Assembly: GCF_020024835.1 (NCBI RefSeq)
Contig: NZ_JAHHTD010000037.1
Coordinates: 1-13,333 of the forward strand
Reading direction: 5' to 3'
Source of the DNA: Campylobacter sp.
Lineage (GTDB): Bacteria; Campylobacterota; Campylobacteria; Campylobacterales; Campylobacteraceae
DNA: 13,333 nt
Shown piece by piece: positions 1 through 6,046 of the stretch. Position 1 is the stretch's first letter. Each line of letters starts with the position of its first letter. The position numbers and the translations under genes were made by a program. The notes below the pieces were generated by a model. The model made no database searches and was not told the DNA's origin. It saw nothing but the letters and a program-made list of their open reading frames with translations.

Positions 1-423
1 AGTTTTAGAAATGAAAGTGAGTATAATGGCGTTAGTAATCGCTTTGACAAAGTTTTTAGTGATATTTTGATTGATTATGATGTATGGAAAATTAGCTTAA
101 ATCATGCTTATAGATTTTATGAGAATGAAAAATATAATTTTATAGGCACGAAAACTTATTATAATATAAATACTAATTATCAAATCTTTGGTGGTATATG
201 GTTTGATTTAAATAAAACTCCTGATAAATGGGAGATTGGTTATACTTATCAGAGAAAATGTTGGAATTACTCTTTAATGTATAAAGAGGACATATCGCCT
301 AAACTTACAAGTGCTGGTATTAGTGCTAAGGATCAAAGCGGTTTGTATTTTATGTTTAACTTTTATCCAATTGGTGGAGTTGCTTATGATTTTGCCTTGG
401 AAGAAAATGAGAAGAATATATGA
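1..423 (+). CDS. lptD: LPS-assembly protein LptD, C-terminal part (5' end outside window)
   Basis: The frame is open from base 1 to a TGA at 421-423, giving the last 140 residues of a longer protein. LptD is the outer-membrane beta-barrel that, with LptE, inserts lipopolysaccharide or lipooligosaccharide into the outer leaflet. The visible part has alternating aromatic/polar strands typical of a barrel, and the motif YQRKCWNYSLMY, which matches the conserved late LptD motif around a cysteine that in E. coli takes part in the disulfides needed for function. The strand FNFYPIGGVAYDF is near the end, followed by a short charged tail. The stop codon overlaps the ATG of the next gene (ATGA), so the two are probably translationally coupled in one operon. 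Family assignment is from motif recognition; the N-terminal jellyroll domain cannot be seen. Confidence 0.8.
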   Translation, partial: SFRNESEYNGVSNRFDKVFSDILIDYDVWKISLNHAYRFYENEKYNFIGTKTYYNINTNYQIFGGIWFDLNKTPDKWEIGYTYQRKCWNYSLMYKEDISPKLTSAGISAKDQSGLYFMFNFYPIGGVAYDFALEENEKNI

Positions 424-1079
424 TATTATTTGAAGATGAAAAAGAAGCTGCACAAAGATTGTATGATCAGTTGCCTATTGCTAAATTAAAAGACTATCTT
501 ATTATCACTCCGTCTTTAAAATCTATAGTGTTTGTAAATGAATTAGCGTGTAGGTTAGATATATCTTATAATTTCTTATTTACAGAGCAAATTAAGGCAC
601 CAAATAATAGCGAGTGTCAAATAGCTATGGTTAGTGAAAATAAGGAGCTTGTCTATAATGAAGCATTGGTAAAAGCTTTTGATATTAGTTTAGATTATAT
701 TTATGGTGAAGCTAATAGGACTTATGAGGAAAAAATTTTAAAAAATGTTTATCGCTATAGAAAAGGCAATCTTTTAAATGAATTAAAAGGAAAAAATATT
801 TTGATATTACACGAGGGTTGCGAAAGTGGCATTACTGCTTTATCTTGTATTAAAAGTCTTTTAAAAGAAGAAGTAAATAGCATTATTTATGCTACTGCTG
901 TAATGCCTAGTGATGTTTATGATTATATTAGTATGTTTGTTGATGAAGTTTTTTGTGTTCAAAAAATTGATCATTTTATAGATGTTGAATCTTATTTTCA
1001 GCATAAGATAAAGCTTGAGTCTCAAGAGATACTAGAAATTTTAGAAGAGAGTGAGTATTACTTACCACTTAAAAGGTGA
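420..1079 (+). CDS. phosphoribosyltransferase-fold protein, function unknown
   Basis: A 219-residue protein whose ATG overlaps the stop of lptD. Residues about 126-141 (NILILHEGCESGITAL) look like the PRPP-binding loop of type I phosphoribosyltransferases: a hydrophobic strand followed by a glycine/threonine loop. The two acidic residues that normally begin the loop are replaced by His131-Glu132, and the usual T-G-x-T is S136-G-I-T139. The following stretch (SIIYATAVMPSDVYDYISMFVDEVFCVQ) fits the next strand-helix-strand, and the C-terminus (EYYLP) resembles the end of related PRTase-like proteins. It may be a nucleobase PRTase with an altered loop or a non-catalytic relative; the substrate cannot be told. 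No signal peptide is visible, so it should be cytoplasmic. It sits between lptD and pnp, separated from pnp by an 80-bp spacer with a long hairpin. Confidence 0.65.
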   Translation: MILFEDEKEAAQRLYDQLPIAKLKDYLIITPSLKSIVFVNELACRLDISYNFLFTEQIKAPNNSECQIAMVSENKELVYNEALVKAFDISLDYIYGEANRTYEEKILKNVYRYRKGNLLNELKGKNILILHEGCESGITALSCIKSLLKEEVNSIIYATAVMPSDVYDYISMFVDEVFCVQKIDHFIDVESYFQHKIKLESQEILEILEESEYYLPLKR

Positions 1080-1124
1080 GTTTATATTTAAGCAATGTGA
1101 TAATATATTGTTTAAATATAAACT
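1079..1124 (+). promoter_or_regulatory. long leader hairpin upstream of pnp, candidate RNase III site
   Basis: Arms 1079-1096 and 1107-1124 are 18 nt each and pair throughout, with one G-U wobble (G1092 of the 5' arm against T1111 of the 3' arm), enclosing a 10-nt loop (1097-1106). No T-run follows, so it is not a standard terminator. In E. coli an RNase III-cut stem-loop in the pnp leader is the basis of PNPase autoregulation; the position here, 36 nt before the pnp start, suggests the same role. The function is inferred. Confidence 0.5.
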
Positions 1125-1159
1125 TATAGATAGATAAAATTATTAAAAAAAGGAAAATT

Positions 1160-3268
1160 ATGCTGCATGAAATAAATATTAATAATCATATTGAATTTTT
1201 TGATACTGACAAGGTAGCAAAACAAGCATCTGGAGCTGTATTAATGAGAGAAAAAAATGCTGTTGTATTAGCAACTGTTGCTCGTGAAGACAAAATGGTA
1301 GAAGAGGATTTTTTGCCACTTACGGTGCAATATATTGAAAAATCTTATGCTGCAGGTAAAATTCCAGGTGGATACATAAAAAGAGAAACTAAACCAGGTG
1401 ATAATGAAACATTAAGTGCAAGAATAATAGATAGAAGTTTAAGACCTTTATTTCCAAAAGGTTATGCTTATCCAACTCAAATTGTTATTATGGTGCTTTC
1501 TGTAGATAGTGAGGTTGATTTACAAGTTATGAGTTTAAATGCCGCAAGTGTTGCTTTATATTTAAGTGATATTCCAATAAAAGCTCCAGTTTGTGGTGTG
1601 AGAATAGGACGTATTAATAATGAATTTGTTTTAAATCCTAGCAATAGTGAGCTAAAAAATAGCACGCTTGATTTATATGTTGCTGGAATAAAAGATGAGC
1701 TTTTGATGATAGAAATGAGAGCATTAGCTAGCAAAAAAGATAATTTATATTTGATGAATGAATTAAGTGAGGATGATACACTTAGAGCGCTAGAAATCGC
1801 AAGTAGTGCTATTTTAAAAGGTTCTAATGAGTATGAAAGAACTTTTGCAGCTTATAGAAAAAATTCTAATATTAAATACAAAATAGAAGGTGATTATAGT
1901 GAGCTTGTTTGTTTTATCAAAAATTCTTATTTAGCAAAATTAAAAATAGCAATTAATCAAATGGCAAAAAGCGAAAGGGCAAGTGAAATTTTTAAGATTG
2001 CTGAGGAAATTTATCAAGAAAATATTACTACCGAAAAAGGATGGTCGCTAGAGGACATTGAAAAAGCTTTGCATTTGTGTAAAAGAGAGCTTGTAAGAGA
2101 TCAAATTATTAAAGAAGAAAAAAGAGCTGATGGGAGAGGATTAAAAGAAATTAGAAAAATAGATATAGAAACAAATATTTTGCCTAGTGCCCACGGATCG
2201 TGCTTATTTACAAGAGGTCAAACTCAGGCTTTAGTAGTGACAACACTAGGAAATGATAATGATGCACAAATGTCAGATATTCTTACAGAAAAAAATCCAA
2301 TTTGTGAGAAATTTATGGTTAATTATAATTTTCCTGGATTTTCAGTTGGTGAAGCAAGTCCTATAAAAGCACCTGGTAGAAGAGAGCTTGGACACGGAAA
2401 TTTAGCAAAAAGAGCACTTCAACCTAGTGTAGATAGCGAATATATTCATACCATACGCTTAGTTTCAGAAATTTTAGAGAGTAATGGTTCTAGTTCTATG
2501 GCAACAGTTTGTGGTGGTTCTTTAGCATTAAAAGCAGCGGGCGTTCCTAGTGCAAAACTAGTCGCAGGAGTGGCTATGGGGCTTATATTTGAAAAGGAAA
2601 AATATGCTATTTTAACTGATATTATGGGTCTTGAAGATCACGATGGAGATATGGATTTTAAAGTTGCTGGAAGTTTTGATGGTATCACAGCTTTGCAAAT
2701 GGATATAAAATTAGGTGGTATCGAACAAAGAGTTTTAAAAGAGGCTTTGTATCAAGCTAAAGAAGCAAGAGATTATATTTTAAACATAATGCAAGATGCT
2801 AGTGAGAAAATAATTATAAATAAAGATATTTTGCCTAAGATAGAAATTTTTAGCGTGGATTCTAATAAAATTCCAGACATTATAGGTCAAGGTGGTAAAA
2901 CTATAAAAGATATTATTGAAAAGTTTGAAGTTTGCATAGATTTAGATAGAGACAAAGGTGAAGTTAAAATTTCTGGTTCTAATCAAGAAATGATTCATCA
3001 AAGTAAAGAATTTATTTTAAATTTAATTCATACTAAGGTTTTTAATAAAAAAAGAGATAAAAAAGAGTTGCCTAAATTTGAAATTGGTGAAGAATTTGTG
3101 GGAAAAGTTCAAAAAATCGTTTATTTTGGTGTTTTTGTAGAATTAAAAGATGGAGTAGATGGATTGTTACATAGCTCTAAAATAAAAGAAAAATTAGAAT
3201 TAGGAAATGAAGTTAAAGTAAAAGTTGCAGATATCAAAAACGGGAAAGTTTCTTTGGATTTAGTTTAA
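1160..3268 (+). CDS. pnp: polyribonucleotide nucleotidyltransferase (PNPase)
   Basis: A 702-residue protein that degrades RNA 3'-to-5' with phosphate, releasing nucleoside diphosphates, as a cytoplasmic trimer that can join RNA-degradation complexes. Domain order is complete: first RNase PH-like core (about 10-140, with the motif PGGYIKRE and RIIDRSLRPLFP), an alpha-helical linker (about 240-320), second RNase PH core (about 322-550), KH domain (about 561-624, with GQGGKTIK) and S1 domain (about 640-702). The second core holds SNGSSSMA (441-448) for phosphate binding and TDIMGLEDHDGDMDFK, where Asp487 and Asp493 correspond to the catalytic aspartates of E. coli PNPase. The start is chosen because AAAAAAAGGAAA lies just upstream. 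It is somewhat shorter than the C. jejuni enzyme as I remember it (about 719), mainly around residues 190-200. A rho-independent terminator follows directly. Confidence 0.97.
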   Translation: MLHEININNHIEFFDTDKVAKQASGAVLMREKNAVVLATVAREDKMVEEDFLPLTVQYIEKSYAAGKIPGGYIKRETKPGDNETLSARIIDRSLRPLFPKGYAYPTQIVIMVLSVDSEVDLQVMSLNAASVALYLSDIPIKAPVCGVRIGRINNEFVLNPSNSELKNSTLDLYVAGIKDELLMIEMRALASKKDNLYLMNELSEDDTLRALEIASSAILKGSNEYERTFAAYRKNSNIKYKIEGDYSELVCFIKNSYLAKLKIAINQMAKSERASEIFKIAEEIYQENITTEKGWSLEDIEKALHLCKRELVRDQIIKEEKRADGRGLKEIRKIDIETNILPSAHGSCLFTRGQTQALVVTTLGNDNDAQMSDILTEKNPICEKFMVNYNFPGFSVGEASPIKAPGRRELGHGNLAKRALQPSVDSEYIHTIRLVSEILESNGSSSMATVCGGSLALKAAGVPSAKLVAGVAMGLIFEKEKYAILTDIMGLEDHDGDMDFKVAGSFDGITALQMDIKLGGIEQRVLKEALYQAKEARDYILNIMQDASEKIIINKDILPKIEIFSVDSNKIPDIIGQGGKTIKDIIEKFEVCIDLDRDKGEVKISGSNQEMIHQSKEFILNLIHTKVFNKKRDKKELPKFEIGEEFVGKVQKIVYFGVFVELKDGVDGLLHSSKIKEKLELGNEVKVKVADIKNGKVSLDLV

Positions 3269-3274
3269 TAATTT

Positions 3275-3300
3275 AAGTAAGCATTTAGGCTTACTTTTTG
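3275..3300 (+). terminator. rho-independent terminator after pnp
   Basis: Perfect 8-bp stem AAGTAAGC (3275-3282) with GCTTACTT (3289-3296), six-base loop, followed by T's. It begins 7 bp after the pnp stop and lies immediately before the tRNA promoter, separating the two transcription units. Confidence 0.85.
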
Positions 3301-3303
3301 TTC

Positions 3304-3332
3304 TTGACAAAAAGTTTTCATTTTGGCATAAT
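3304..3332 (+). promoter_or_regulatory. sigma-70 promoter of the tRNA operon
   Basis: A perfect -35 TTGACA (3304-3309), a 17-bp spacer and -10 CATAAT (3327-3332) precede the first tRNA by 14 bp. A consensus -35 is uncommon in Campylobacter and fits a strong stable-RNA promoter. The start site would be near 3339. Confidence 0.8.
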
Positions 3333-3346
3333 TTCATTTTTTTGTC

Positions 3347-3422
3347 GTCTCGTTAGCTCAGCCGGTAGAGCATCTCCCTTTTAAGGAGGGGGCCGTTGGT
3401 TCGAATCCAACACGGGACACCA
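3347..3422 (+). tRNA. tRNA-Lys (TTT)
   Basis: A 76-nt cloverleaf with encoded CCA. The acceptor arms GTCTCGT and ACGGGAC pair, the T-loop is GTTCGAATC, and the anticodon stem TCTCC/GGAGG encloses loop CTTTTAA with anticodon TTT at 3380-3382. It is identical over all 76 nt to the copy at 3609-3684. First gene of the five-tRNA cluster. Confidence 0.95.
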
Positions 3423-3437
3423 TTATAATATCTTTTT

Positions 3438-3513
3438 GGTCGCTTAGCTCAGTTGGTAGAGCGCCACCCTTACAAGGTGGATGTCATAAGTTCGAGTCTT
3501 ATAGTGACCACCA
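3438..3513 (+). tRNA. tRNA-Val (TAC)
   Basis: A 76-nt cloverleaf with encoded CCA. Acceptor GGTCGCT pairs with AGTGACC; anticodon stem CCACC/GGTGG encloses loop CTTACAA with anticodon TAC at 3471-3473. It lies 15 bp after the first tRNA-Lys and is probably cotranscribed. Confidence 0.95.
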
Positions 3514-3529
3514 TTCTTATTTATTGGTT

Positions 3530-3606
3530 GCGGCGGTAGTTCAGCTGGTTAGAATATCGGCCTGTCACGCCGGAGGTCGCGGGTTCGAGCCCCGTCCGCC
3601 GCGCCA
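3530..3606 (+). tRNA. tRNA-Asp (GTC)
   Basis: A 77-nt cloverleaf with encoded CCA and discriminator G. Acceptor GCGGCGG pairs with CCGCCGC; anticodon stem TCGGC/GCCGG encloses loop CTGTCAC with anticodon GTC at 3564-3566. It is much more GC-rich than the surrounding DNA, as expected for a tRNA. Confidence 0.95.
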
Positions 3607-3608
3607 TT

Positions 3609-3684
3609 GTCTCGTTAGCTCAGCCGGTAGAGCATCTCCCTTTTAAGGAGGGGGCCGTTGGTTCGAATCCAACACGGGACACCA
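3609..3684 (+). tRNA. tRNA-Lys (TTT), second identical copy
   Basis: All 76 nt match the tRNA-Lys at 3347-3422, including CCA. It starts only 2 bp after tRNA-Asp. Two copies in one operon probably reflect a local duplication that raises the dose of the tRNA reading the AAA codons that dominate in this AT-rich genome. Confidence 0.95.
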
Positions 3685-3692
3685 CCACTTTT

Positions 3693-3768
3693 GACCCTTT
3701 CGTCTAGTGGCTCAGGACATCACTCTCTCTGTGTGGTAACAGAGGTTCAAATCCTCTAGGGGTCGCCA
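3693..3768 (+). tRNA. tRNA-Glu-like with unusual anticodon arm (CTC)
   Basis: The body is a clear tRNA-Glu type: acceptor GACCCTT pairs with AGGGGTC, the D-arm is CGTCTAGTGG, the T-arm is AGAGG TTCAAAT CCTCT, the variable loop is TAAC and CCA is encoded. The anticodon arm is odd. Counting from the fixed T-stem gives a stem TCACT/TGTGG (3720-3724, 3732-3736) with a T-T mismatch next to the loop, and loop CTCTCTG with anticodon CTC at 3727-3729. Position 37 is then a pyrimidine, where tRNAs almost always have a purine, and canonical tRNA-Glu has TTC followed by A. It may be a GAG-only glutamate tRNA, a decayed copy or a sequence error. Confidence 0.75.
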
Positions 3769-3857
3769 TCACTCAATAATTTTTGCTAAGAAATCAATAT
3801 AAATGTTATATGTAAGAAATTTTTACCTTAATTTATAAAAAAATACTAATTTTATTC

Positions 3858-3881
3858 ATTCCACTTAAATTTAAGTGGAAT
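3858..3881. promoter_or_regulatory. perfect 24-bp palindrome overlapping the promoter, copy 1
   Basis: Left half ATTCCACTTAAA (3858-3869) is the exact reverse complement of the right half (3870-3881). The right half runs into the -24 element of the sigma-54 promoter. It could be an operator for a dimeric regulator or a hairpin in read-through RNA; no T-run follows, so a terminator role is less likely. Confidence 0.7.
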
Positions 3882-3892
3882 AAAATTTGCTT
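3876..3892 (+). promoter_or_regulatory. sigma-54 (RpoN) promoter, copy 1
   Basis: TGGAA (-24, GG at 3877-3878), then exactly 10 bases between GG and GC (3889-3890), then TT: the GG-N10-GC spacing that defines sigma-54 promoters, with the TTGCTT -12 box typical of Campylobacter. Transcription should start near 3902, about 50 nt before the ATG. In Campylobacter, RpoN with FlgSR drives rod/hook genes and flagellar co-expressed secreted proteins. Confidence 0.85.
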
Positions 3893-3901
3893 GTAAAAAC
3901 A

Positions 3902-3950
3902 TAAGATTGAAGAATTAAAGGCAGAAAAATATAAATCTTAAGGAATGCCT
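3902..3950 (+). promoter_or_regulatory. leader with two small inverted repeats near the RBS, copy 1
   Basis: TAAGATT (3902-3908) can pair with AATCTTA (3934-3940), and AGGCA (3919-3923) with TGCCT (3946-3950). The Shine-Dalgarno TAAGGA (3939-3944) touches or lies within these elements, so folding could limit ribosome access. The two pairings cross and are alternatives. The same sequence is present in copy 2 at 5997-6045. Function is speculative. Confidence 0.3.
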
Positions 3951-3951
3951 A

Positions 3952-5265
3952 ATGAGTATATTTAGTATAAATGATAATTCATCTTATGGTTCTATTATTT
4001 CACAAACAAAAGCTAATAAAGAAAATAAAACAAGTTCAAAAACAAATTTTGCAAATACTTTTATTAAGCAAAATGCTAGTAAATTAGTTGAAATTCAAAG
4101 CAGTAATACTCAAACCTTAGCACTTAATGAAGTAATATCAAATCAAAATAATAATAATATTAAAAGTGATTCTCCTAATTATAATATATCAAGTGATTTT
4201 AAAAATTCTATTTATGCTTTAAAATATAGACAAACTAATAATCCTGCTTCTATGGCTTATGGTTATAGTGTTGATTTTAATGGTTATATGGGAAATGATT
4301 TTAATAAAGTTGCAGGATTACCTGAAGATTTTAAGATACATAAATCTACTTTAGATGAGATTAAAAAAGCTGCTGAAAACAATCCTATTATTGCAGGTGA
4401 AAAAGAATATTTAGGTGTAAATAAATATTATGAAAACATAGATATGGCTGATACTATAAAACAATATTACAATCTTTTTTCTAATGCTTTAAGTCAAAGT
4501 TTTCCAAATGATAAAACAAGTTTCACTGAAGCAGATATTAATTCTATGCCAAAAGGTTATGCTGTTGATGGGTTTTATAACGGATATGGCATAGGATTTC
4601 AACATCCAGACGCAATAAGAAATAATGATATACGCATTAAATTCTTAGCAGATTATTCTGATGTAAAAATTTCAAATGTATATAAAACATCAGAGCAATT
4701 TAATGAGGCAAATAATATTTATGATGATTCTTGGGGGTTAATAACAGGTATCAAGCCAGAAACTTTAGGACTATCTATGAAAGACTTAAATAACATCGAT
4801 AAAGGCGGTGAACATGAATTCAAGCCTGATATGTCAGTTTATCCCAAAAATGAAGATGGGAGTTATACTAAAGAAGCTTTATTTATGAGTTTGTTAAAAT
4901 CTCAAGAAGGGCGTATTTTATATAGCCCAAACACCACTTTAAATCCAAAAGCACAAATGCATAATATAGTTAGAGCAAAAGAAAGCTTTGGAAGTTCAAG
5001 TATGCACTTGGATGATATAATGACAAAAAAAATCGATTTTCAGTCTTTGTTTAAGTATTATGCTGAAGAAAGTTTTCAAAATATACATCTTTATCTTTAT
5101 GAACATGGAATTTCAAAAAATGAAGCAATGGGAAATTCTCAATTAGATTTTGATATGAAAAAAGATTTTGCTAATGGTTGGAAAGCACAAAGCAACACAA
5201 TTAATTCTTATACAAATTCTATAATGGATAGATTAAATAATCTCATGAGCCAAACTAGGGCGTAA
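3952..5265 (+). CDS. sigma-54-controlled, probably flagellum-exported protein, copy 1
   Basis: A 437-residue protein with no signal peptide, no membrane segment and no cysteine that I can see. The first 80 or so residues are rich in Ser, Asn, Thr and Lys and likely disordered, as is common for substrates of the flagellar type III export apparatus. The rest is probably mainly helical, ending in an amphipathic stretch (INSYTNSIMDRLNNLMSQ). From memory it resembles the Campylobacter group annotated as Cj0814 family flagellar-dependent secreted proteins; that is a recollection, not a search. The start is fixed by AAGGA eight bases upstream and by the identical start of copy 2. Residues 1-136 are identical to copy 2; the centre is divergent but keeps blocks such as IDMADTI-QYY and PDMSVYPKNEDG-YTKEALFMS; the tail is again identical. 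No catalytic motif is visible. Confidence 0.75.
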   Translation: MSIFSINDNSSYGSIISQTKANKENKTSSKTNFANTFIKQNASKLVEIQSSNTQTLALNEVISNQNNNNIKSDSPNYNISSDFKNSIYALKYRQTNNPASMAYGYSVDFNGYMGNDFNKVAGLPEDFKIHKSTLDEIKKAAENNPIIAGEKEYLGVNKYYENIDMADTIKQYYNLFSNALSQSFPNDKTSFTEADINSMPKGYAVDGFYNGYGIGFQHPDAIRNNDIRIKFLADYSDVKISNVYKTSEQFNEANNIYDDSWGLITGIKPETLGLSMKDLNNIDKGGEHEFKPDMSVYPKNEDGSYTKEALFMSLLKSQEGRILYSPNTTLNPKAQMHNIVRAKESFGSSSMHLDDIMTKKIDFQSLFKYYAEESFQNIHLYLYEHGISKNEAMGNSQLDFDMKKDFANGWKAQSNTINSYTNSIMDRLNNLMSQTRA

Positions 5266-5269
5266 TCCT

Positions 5270-5320
5270 TTAATTTATACCAAAAGGTTCTATTTCAAAA
5301 AATAAATGTTTTGGTATATT
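5270..5320 (-). pseudogene. orphan 3' tail of the C39 peptidase gene
   Basis: Read on the minus strand, these bases encode NIPKHLFFEIEPFGIN and a stop, exactly the C-terminal 16 residues of the peptidase at 7317-7913. Upstream on the minus strand (beyond 5320) no peptidase sequence continues. The simplest reading is that a duplication or conversion tract carrying the secreted-protein gene also carried the end of its convergent neighbour. Alternatively the peptidase gene merely ends inside a stem-loop belonging to the repeat. Confidence 0.45.
5276..5318. terminator. stem-loop after secreted-protein gene, copy 1 (possible terminator)
   Basis: TATACCAAAA (5276-5285) and TTTTGGTATA (5309-5318) form a 10-bp inverted repeat around a 23-base loop, 10 bp after the stop codon. 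There is no strong T-run and the loop is large, so terminator function is uncertain. Confidence 0.35.
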
Positions 5321-5433
5321 CATTATAATAATAAAGTATATATTTTTTAGTTAATTTTTTAATGCCATTCCTTTTCTAATTAAATTAATGTTTCTTTTAT
5401 GCAGTCAAATTTTCTTTTTCAATAGGAAATTAA

Positions 5434-5461
5434 TTTATAAAAACAATATTAGTAATATAAT
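5434..5461 (+). promoter_or_regulatory. candidate sigma-70 promoter of the double-glycine protein gene
   Basis: A perfect TATAAT (5456-5461) with a weak TTTATA (5434-5439) 16 bp upstream. Campylobacter promoters often lack a clear -35. The start would be near 5468, about 27 nt before the ATG. The rest of 5321-5494 is AT-rich and holds nothing else I can support. Confidence 0.5.
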
Positions 5462-5494
5462 TTATCAAATTATTAAAAAAAGGAGGAAGTCTTA

Positions 5495-5938
5495 ATGTTT
5501 AAAAATGTAATTAAATTTACAACCTTAAGCATATTAATTTCAAGTTCTGCTATTGCTGATGATTTTTTATCTAAAATTAGTAATGGTGCTTTAAGTGATA
5601 CTTCTATTGGAGTAAAAACTCTTAGTCTTAATGAAATGAAAGAGGTTAAAGGCGGTGTTTATTTTTATAGAGATCCAGACTATGATTTTACTTCTGGTCT
5701 CAGGAGTTATGCTTATGTTGCAACTGAAGATGGAGGTGAAAAAGGAAGTTATTTGACTGCACAAAAAATGAGACTTGATTCAGGAAAAATGGTCCTTGCT
5801 AAATATCGTTATGTAAATAATAAAAAAGATTATTATTTACAAAGCTATGAAAAAAGAACAGGTAAATTTAATACAATATTTGCTTGGCAAGGCTCTTATG
5901 CATACGATGTTTTACAAGAATTTATAAAAAGATATTAA
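5495..5938 (+). CDS. Sec-exported tyrosine-rich protein with double-glycine leader motif
   Basis: A 147-residue protein that I do not recognise. Residues 1-21 are a clear Sec signal peptide (Lys, hydrophobic core, then AIA before DD). Residues 43-54, LSLNEMKEVKGG, match the double-glycine leader consensus at every key place: hydrophobic at -4, -7, -12 and -15 (Val40), Ser at -11, Glu at -8, Gly-Gly at 53-54. C39 cysteine peptidases cut after this motif, which would release a 93-residue product (55-147) with about 14 tyrosines and no cysteine. An ordinary double-glycine leader sits at the N-terminus and goes to an ABC transporter; here it follows a signal peptide, so cutting would be periplasmic, and a periplasmic-type C39 peptidase is encoded at 7317-7913. 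A strong RBS (AAGGAGGA) lies 7 bases before the ATG. The stop falls on the first bases of repeat copy 2. Possible roles are a surface fibre or adhesin subunit, a toxin or a signal; none can be chosen. Confidence 0.8.
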   Translation: MFKNVIKFTTLSILISSSAIADDFLSKISNGALSDTSIGVKTLSLNEMKEVKGGVYFYRDPDYDFTSGLRSYAYVATEDGGEKGSYLTAQKMRLDSGKMVLAKYRYVNNKKDYYLQSYEKRTGKFNTIFAWQGSYAYDVLQEFIKRY

Positions 5939-5952
5939 TACTAATTTTATCT

Positions 5953-5976
5953 ATTCCACTTAAATTTAAGTGGAAT
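5953..5976. promoter_or_regulatory. perfect 24-bp palindrome overlapping the promoter, copy 2
   Basis: Same palindrome as at 3858-3881 (half-site ATTCCACTTAAA). Here it also lies 14 bp behind the stop of the double-glycine protein gene, so in that transcript it would form a hairpin that might protect or end the 3' terminus. Confidence 0.7.
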
Positions 5977-5987
5977 AAAATTTGCTT
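5971..5987 (+). promoter_or_regulatory. sigma-54 (RpoN) promoter, copy 2
   Basis: Identical to copy 1: GG at 5972-5973, ten bases, GC at 5984-5985. The start would be near 5997, 50 nt before the ATG at 6047. Both paralogues should therefore be expressed together with late-hook flagellar genes. Confidence 0.85.
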
Positions 5988-6046
5988 GTAAAAACATAAG
6001 ATTGAAGAATTAAAGGCAGAAAAATATAAATCTTAAGGAATGCCTA

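Larger units (their letters stand above)
3842..4359 (+). repeat. 5' repeat unit, copy 1 (promoter plus first 136 codons)
   Basis: This 518-bp stretch recurs at 5937-6454 (offset 2095). The only differences I see are two adjacent bases just left of the palindrome (TTCATT here, TCTATT in copy 2). It covers the palindrome, the sigma-54 promoter, the leader and codons 1-136 of the secreted-protein gene. Identity ends sharply after a GAT-GAG codon pair. Confidence 0.95.
5228..5320 (+). repeat. 3' repeat unit, copy 1
   Basis: This 93-bp stretch is identical to 7275-7367 (offset 2047). It covers the last 12 codons and stop of the secreted-protein gene plus 55 bp downstream. In copy 2 the downstream part encodes the C-terminus of the C39 peptidase on the other strand; here the same bases have no such gene next to them. 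Confidence 0.95.

Noticed and set aside
1477..1734. Minus-strand open frame inside pnp
   Set aside because: It is a shadow of a well-supported gene, without RBS or recognisable domains. The same holds for plus-strand frames at 8529-8768 (over the barrel gene start) and 9164-9358 (over rodA).
3858..3881. Bidirectional sigma-54 promoter from the symmetric palindrome
   Set aside because: On the minus strand the -24-like GG is not followed by GC at the required ten-base distance in copy 1.
5389..5496. Possible 35-codon open frame running into the start of the double-glycine gene
   Set aside because: It has no RBS, a random-looking Asn/Ile/Lys-rich sequence, and it covers the promoter and RBS of the real gene.
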